Of a stretch of 7,594 bases of DNA, positions 4,304 to 7,594 are shown piece after piece (the stretch's first letter is position 1; each line of letters opens with the position of its first letter). The position numbers and the translations under genes were made by a program. The notes beneath the pieces were generated by a model that was given only the letters and a program-made list of their open reading frames with translations, ran no database searches and was not told the origin of the DNA. Source of the stretch: Oscillospiraceae bacterium (GTDB lineage Bacteria; Bacillota; Clostridia; Oscillospirales; Oscillospiraceae). Location of the stretch: NCBI GenBank assembly GCA_029009035.1, contig JAQXJQ010000030.1, positions 1-7,594 of the forward strand, in the 5' to 3' direction.

Positions 4304-6085
4304 TTGATATTCGGAAAGCACATCAACCGATACTATCTGAAATACGCCGGACCGCTGTTCATCGGCCTCATCGCCCTGATTGCCGTGGACTACATCCAAC
4401 TTCTCGTTCCCGGCCTGTATCAGATGGTCATCAACGGCGTGAACCATGGCCAGGTGCTAGTCAACGGGCAGATGATGGAGTTCAACATGGACTTCGTGCT
4501 GGATCAGATCTGTCTGCCGCTGACCTTCATCATCATTGCCATGGTAGTGGGCCGTTTCCTGTGGCGCATGGGGTTTATCGGCTCCGGCGTAAAGGTGGAG
4601 GCCGACCTCCGCAACCGGATGTTTGACCACGCCAAAGACCTCTCACGCCAGTACTACCAGGTCAACAAGGTGGGCAACATCATGAGCCTGTTTACCAACG
4701 ACCTGGACACCATCTTTGAATGCTACGGCTGGGGCATCATGATGTTCTTTGACGCGGTGTTCATGGGTGTACTGGCCATTTTGAAGATGATGCGTATGAA
4801 CGTTCTGCTGGCTTGCCTGGCGCTGATCCCAATGGCGCTTCTTCTGGCTGCCGCTACCATCATCGGCAAGTACATGACCATCAAGTGGGACGCCCGTCAG
4901 GAGGCCTTTTCCCGCCTGTCCGACTTCTCTCAGGAGAGCTTCTCCGGCATCGCAGTGGTGAAAGCCTTCGTCAAGGAGGGCAAGGAGCTCATCGCCTTCC
5001 AGAAGCTCAACCGGGAGAACGAGGAAGCCAACATCGACTTTACCCGCATCTCCGTGCTGCTGCGCATCGTGGTCACCCTCTTTGTGGAGTCGGTCATCTG
5101 CGTGATCCTGGGCTATGGCGGCTATTTGGTGTACAAAGGCGAGTTCAACGCCGGTCAGCTGGTGGAGTTCATCGGCTACTTCACCGCCATCGTGTGGCCC
5201 ATCATGGCCGTCACCGAGCTGATCGACATGACTTCCCGGGGCAAGGCGTCCCTGAAGCGCATCAGCGAGCTGCTGGACGCCGAGCAGGATGTGGTGGACC
5301 GTCCCGGTGTGGCCCCCCTGCCCGATGTGAAGGGCGCCATCACCTTCCATCACCTGAACTTCCGCTATCCCGACGGCGAGTTCGACGCCCTGGAGGACAT
5401 CACCTTCACCATCGAACCCGGCGAGAATGTGGGTCTGGTGGGCAAGACCGGTTCCGGCAAAACCACCCTGGTGGATCTCATCCTGCGCACCTACAATGTG
5501 CCCGACGGCACATTGTTCATCGACGGACACGATGTCAACACCGTCTCCATCCACGACGTCCGCTCCGCCTGCGCCTATGTGCCCCAGGACAACTTCCTGT
5601 TCAGCGATACCATTGAAAATAATATCGCCTTCGGCGTGGACCAGCACTCCATGGAGGAGATCGTCCGCATGGCGGATCTGGCCGATGTGAACAGCAACAT
5701 CAAGGAGTTCACCGACGGTTACGCCACCATGATGGGCGAGCGCGGCGTGACCCTCTCCGGCGGGCAGAAGCAGCCCATCTCCATCGCCCGCGCTCTGCTG
5801 AAGGATACCCCCATCCTCATTCTGGATGACTCCGTCTCCGCTGTGGACACCCAGACAGAAAAGCACATCCTGGAAAACCTCCACGAGACCCGTGCCGGAC
5901 GCACCACCATCCTCATCGCCCACCGCATCTCCACCATCGAGCGGATGGACAAGATCGTCTTCATCGACGAGGGCAAACTGGTGGCCGTGGGCACCCACGA
6001 GGAACTGTACGCCACCTGCCCCGACTACCGGAAGATGGTGGATATGCAGAAGCTGGAAGAGGAAGGAGGCGGTCTCAATGGGTAA
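4304..6085 (+). CDS. ABC exporter half-transporter, degenerate-site subunit (TM287/LmrC-like)
   Basis: This 593-residue protein is a membrane domain fused to an ATPase domain, one half of a heterodimeric ABC exporter in the cytoplasmic membrane. Hydrophobic segments lie at about residues 15-35, 70-90, 145-163, 167-188, 252-277 and 286-305, the usual six. The ATPase domain (about 345-585) shows Walker A GKTGSGKT (380-387), Q-loop Q428 in VPQDNFLF, signature LSGGQ (484-488), Walker B ILILDD (504-509), D-loop SAVD (512-515) and H-loop H540. Asp509 stands where the catalytic Glu normally is, as in the degenerate-site subunit of TM287/288-type pairs. The signature continues KQP rather than the near-universal KQR: Pro491, codon CCC at 5774-5776. 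Translation starts at a TTG, the only choice consistent with the ribosome site and the upstream stop. It overlaps the partner gene by 8 bp. Such pairs export lipophilic compounds, drugs or lipids; the substrate cannot be read from the sequence. Confidence 0.93.
   Translation: MIFGKHINRYYLKYAGPLFIGLIALIAVDYIQLLVPGLYQMVINGVNHGQVLVNGQMMEFNMDFVLDQICLPLTFIIIAMVVGRFLWRMGFIGSGVKVEADLRNRMFDHAKDLSRQYYQVNKVGNIMSLFTNDLDTIFECYGWGIMMFFDAVFMGVLAILKMMRMNVLLACLALIPMALLLAAATIIGKYMTIKWDARQEAFSRLSDFSQESFSGIAVVKAFVKEGKELIAFQKLNRENEEANIDFTRISVLLRIVVTLFVESVICVILGYGGYLVYKGEFNAGQLVEFIGYFTAIVWPIMAVTELIDMTSRGKASLKRISELLDAEQDVVDRPGVAPLPDVKGAITFHHLNFRYPDGEFDALEDITFTIEPGENVGLVGKTGSGKTTLVDLILRTYNVPDGTLFIDGHDVNTVSIHDVRSACAYVPQDNFLFSDTIENNIAFGVDQHSMEEIVRMADLADVNSNIKEFTDGYATMMGERGVTLSGGQKQPISIARALLKDTPILILDDSVSAVDTQTEKHILENLHETRAGRTTILIAHRISTIERMDKIVFIDEGKLVAVGTHEELYATCPDYRKMVDMQKLEEEGGGLNG
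6063..6069 (+). promoter_or_regulatory. Ribosome binding site of the second ABC gene
   Basis: AAGGAGG, inside the 3' end of the first ABC gene, lies eight bases before the ATG at 6078-6080. It fixes the start and therefore the presence of the extra N-terminal hydrophobic segment. Confidence 0.85.
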
Positions 6086-7594
6086 CTACTGGCCCCTCCT
6101 GTTCGCCGGCGCGCTGGTGGGCGTGTTCACCATCATCTTCCTCATCGCCTATCTGAAGATCTGCAGGGATAAGTCCGCCGCCGGCTTTGAGCGCACCATC
6201 CCCGACTCCGAGATCATCCGCCGTCTGGCCAAGTACGCCAAGCCCTATACCAGGACCTTCATCCTGGTGCTGTTCATCATGATCCTCTCCATCTCCTATG
6301 AGCTCTCCGCCCCCATCATCGTGGGCAGGATCGAGCGCCTGGTGGTGAACAGGTTTGAGCTGTCCACCCTGCTCTATTATGTGCTGGGCTACGCCGCCAT
6401 TCTGATCGTCTCTCTGGTCAGCACCTATTTCCAGTCCATCATCCTGCAGAAGACCGGCCAGAAGATCCTCTCCGGTCTTCGTACAGATGTGTTTACCCAC
6501 ATCGAGAGTCTCTCCCATGAGCAGCTCACCCAGATCCCCGTGGGCAAGCTGGTCACCCGCGTGGCCAATGACACCAACGCCATCTCCATGATGTTCACCA
6601 ACACCCTGGTGCAGATGTTCAAAAACATCTTCATCGTGGTGGGCGTGCTGGTGGCCATGCTGCTGCTCAACTATCAGCTGACCCTGATGGTGCTGTGCTT
6701 CGTCCCCTTTGTGGTGCTCTTCACCGTGATCTTCCGCGCCTTCGCCCGCAAGGTCTACCGGGAAAACAAAAACTGCACCACCGACATCAACACCTTCCTG
6801 TCCGAGAACCTCTCCGGCATCAAGATCATCCAGATCTTCAACCGGGAGGACCGCAAGATGGAGGAATTTCTGGCCAAGAGCCGTGCCTCCGAGAAGGCCA
6901 GAGGCAAGATGGTGCTGGTCAACGGCATCTTCCGTCCCATGGTCTATATGCTGTATATCACCTCGGTGCTGTGCCTGTTCTATCTGGGCGCCAAAGGCCA
7001 TCTGGACGGCACTACCTTCCTGGGTCAGGCCATTGACGGCAGCATCATCGTCACCTTCTACATGTACCTCTCCCGTTTCTTCGATCCCATTCAGGATCTG
7101 GCCGAGCAGTTCAACACCCTCCAGTCCGCCTTTGCCTCTGCGGAGAAGATTTTCTCCGTCATGGATCTGGAGCCCATTGTGGTGGACGAGCCGGACGCCA
7201 TCGAGCTTACCGAGATCCGCGGCGAGATCGAGTTCAAAGATGTGTGGTTCTCCTACAAGCCCGGTGAATGGGTGCTGAAGGGCGTGTCCTTCCACATCAA
7301 GCCCTCCCAGACTGTGGCCTTTGTGGGCCCCACCGGCTCCGGCAAGACCACCATTCTCTCCCTGATCTGCCGCAACTATGACATTCAGCAGGGTCAGATC
7401 CTCATCGACGGCATAGACATCCGGAAAATCAAGATCTCCTCCCTCCGCCGTCACTTCGGTCAGATGCTTCAGGATGTGTTCCTGTTTGCAGGCACCATCC
7501 GCAGCAACATCGTCCTCCGGGATGAGTCCTTTACCGATGAGGAGATCATGAAGGTATGCCGCTATGTGAACGCCGATCACTTCATCAACCGTTT
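6078..7594 (+). CDS. ABC exporter half-transporter, partner subunit (TM288-like), 3' end outside window
   Basis: The frame is open for 505 residues to the window edge, starting at an ATG that overlaps the end of the first ABC gene by 8 bp. It encodes the second half of the heterodimer. The usual membrane domain begins near residue 47 (RRLAKYAKPYTRTF), with hydrophobic segments around 58-80, 98-120, 182-202, 203-222, 288-304 and 320-332. It is preceded by an additional strongly hydrophobic stretch at about 4-27 and a short polar linker. The ATPase domain has Walker A GPTGSGKT (417-424) and Q-loop Q465 in MLQDVFLF. The signature, Walker B and H-loop lie beyond the edge. Because the partner has Asp in place of the catalytic Glu, this subunit should carry the true catalytic Glu; that is a prediction and cannot be seen here. 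Family length suggests about 120-130 residues are missing. Co-translation with the partner fits obligate pairing. Confidence 0.93.
   Translation, partial: MGNYWPLLFAGALVGVFTIIFLIAYLKICRDKSAAGFERTIPDSEIIRRLAKYAKPYTRTFILVLFIMILSISYELSAPIIVGRIERLVVNRFELSTLLYYVLGYAAILIVSLVSTYFQSIILQKTGQKILSGLRTDVFTHIESLSHEQLTQIPVGKLVTRVANDTNAISMMFTNTLVQMFKNIFIVVGVLVAMLLLNYQLTLMVLCFVPFVVLFTVIFRAFARKVYRENKNCTTDINTFLSENLSGIKIIQIFNREDRKMEEFLAKSRASEKARGKMVLVNGIFRPMVYMLYITSVLCLFYLGAKGHLDGTTFLGQAIDGSIIVTFYMYLSRFFDPIQDLAEQFNTLQSAFASAEKIFSVMDLEPIVVDEPDAIELTEIRGEIEFKDVWFSYKPGEWVLKGVSFHIKPSQTVAFVGPTGSGKTTILSLICRNYDIQQGQILIDGIDIRKIKISSLRRHFGQMLQDVFLFAGTIRSNIVLRDESFTDEEIMKVCRYVNADHFINR

Noticed and set aside
4643..5998. 451-codon open frame on the minus strand opposite the first ABC gene
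   Set aside because: His/Gly/Asp/Gln-rich antisense shadow of a gene with complete ABC motifs; no ribosome site or promoter seen.
6075..7580. 501-codon open frame on the minus strand opposite the second ABC gene
   Set aside because: Low-complexity His/Gly/Asp/Glu composition typical of the antisense of a C-ending-codon gene; the plus-strand frame has clear transporter motifs.
1..7594. Defence system, prophage, insertion sequence, CRISPR array or tRNA
   Set aside because: No spaced direct repeats, transposase or integrase motifs, or tRNA-like cloverleaf were seen. Genes fill the window apart from gaps of about 140 and 265 bp, whose contents are annotated.

Overview
The window is high-GC (roughly 60% by eye), densely packed bacterial DNA. 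Gene content and order (a hisZ-hisG-hisD operon led by a YerC/TrpR-like gene, strong Shine-Dalgarno sites, sigma-A type promoters, an F420-0:glutamate ligase-like protein and a paired ABC exporter) point to a Gram-positive Clostridia-type anaerobe. The Oscillospiraceae group of gut bacteria (Flavonifractor/Oscillibacter-like) is my best guess. This is inferred from protein resemblance, not from a database search.

Layout. (1) Positions 1-2702, minus strand: the start of a histidine biosynthesis operon reading yerC-like regulator -> hisZ -> hisG -> hisD, with hisD running off the left edge. The junctions are an abutting TGA/ATG, an 8-bp overlap and a 4-bp ATGA overlap, so the genes are almost certainly co-transcribed and translationally coupled. 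A near-consensus promoter (TTGACA, 17 bp, TATCAT) lies at 2744-2772. A 26-bp symmetric array of four TATC/GATA half-sites (2724-2749) covers its -10 box and the expected transcription start, a good candidate operator for the TrpR-like protein made by the first gene. (2) Positions 2795-4147, minus strand: a single-gene unit encoding a 397-residue CofE (coenzyme F420-0:L-glutamate ligase) family protein. It has its own promoter (TTTACA, 17 bp, TATAAT) and a strong intrinsic terminator directly before the his promoter. (3) Positions 4148-4303: the upstream region shared by two divergent units, with candidate promoters and a CAATAT-GCT-ATATTG inverted repeat facing right. (4) Positions 4304-7594, plus strand: two overlapping genes for the halves of a heterodimeric ABC exporter. 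The second is cut by the window edge inside its nucleotide-binding domain.

How the parts work together. HisZ (a histidyl-tRNA synthetase paralogue without synthetase function) and short-form HisG together make the ATP phosphoribosyltransferase that starts histidine synthesis, and HisD carries out the last two oxidation steps. The leading TrpR-fold protein probably controls this operon. The exporter's first half has Asp in place of the Walker B catalytic Glu, as in the degenerate-site subunit of TM287/288-type exporters. It also has an unusual Pro just after its LSGGQ motif. The second half carries an extra N-terminal membrane segment. The CofE-like gene is the least explained: no F420 synthesis gene is visible nearby and this kind of organism is not expected to make F420. 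I see no mobile element, CRISPR array, tRNA or rRNA.
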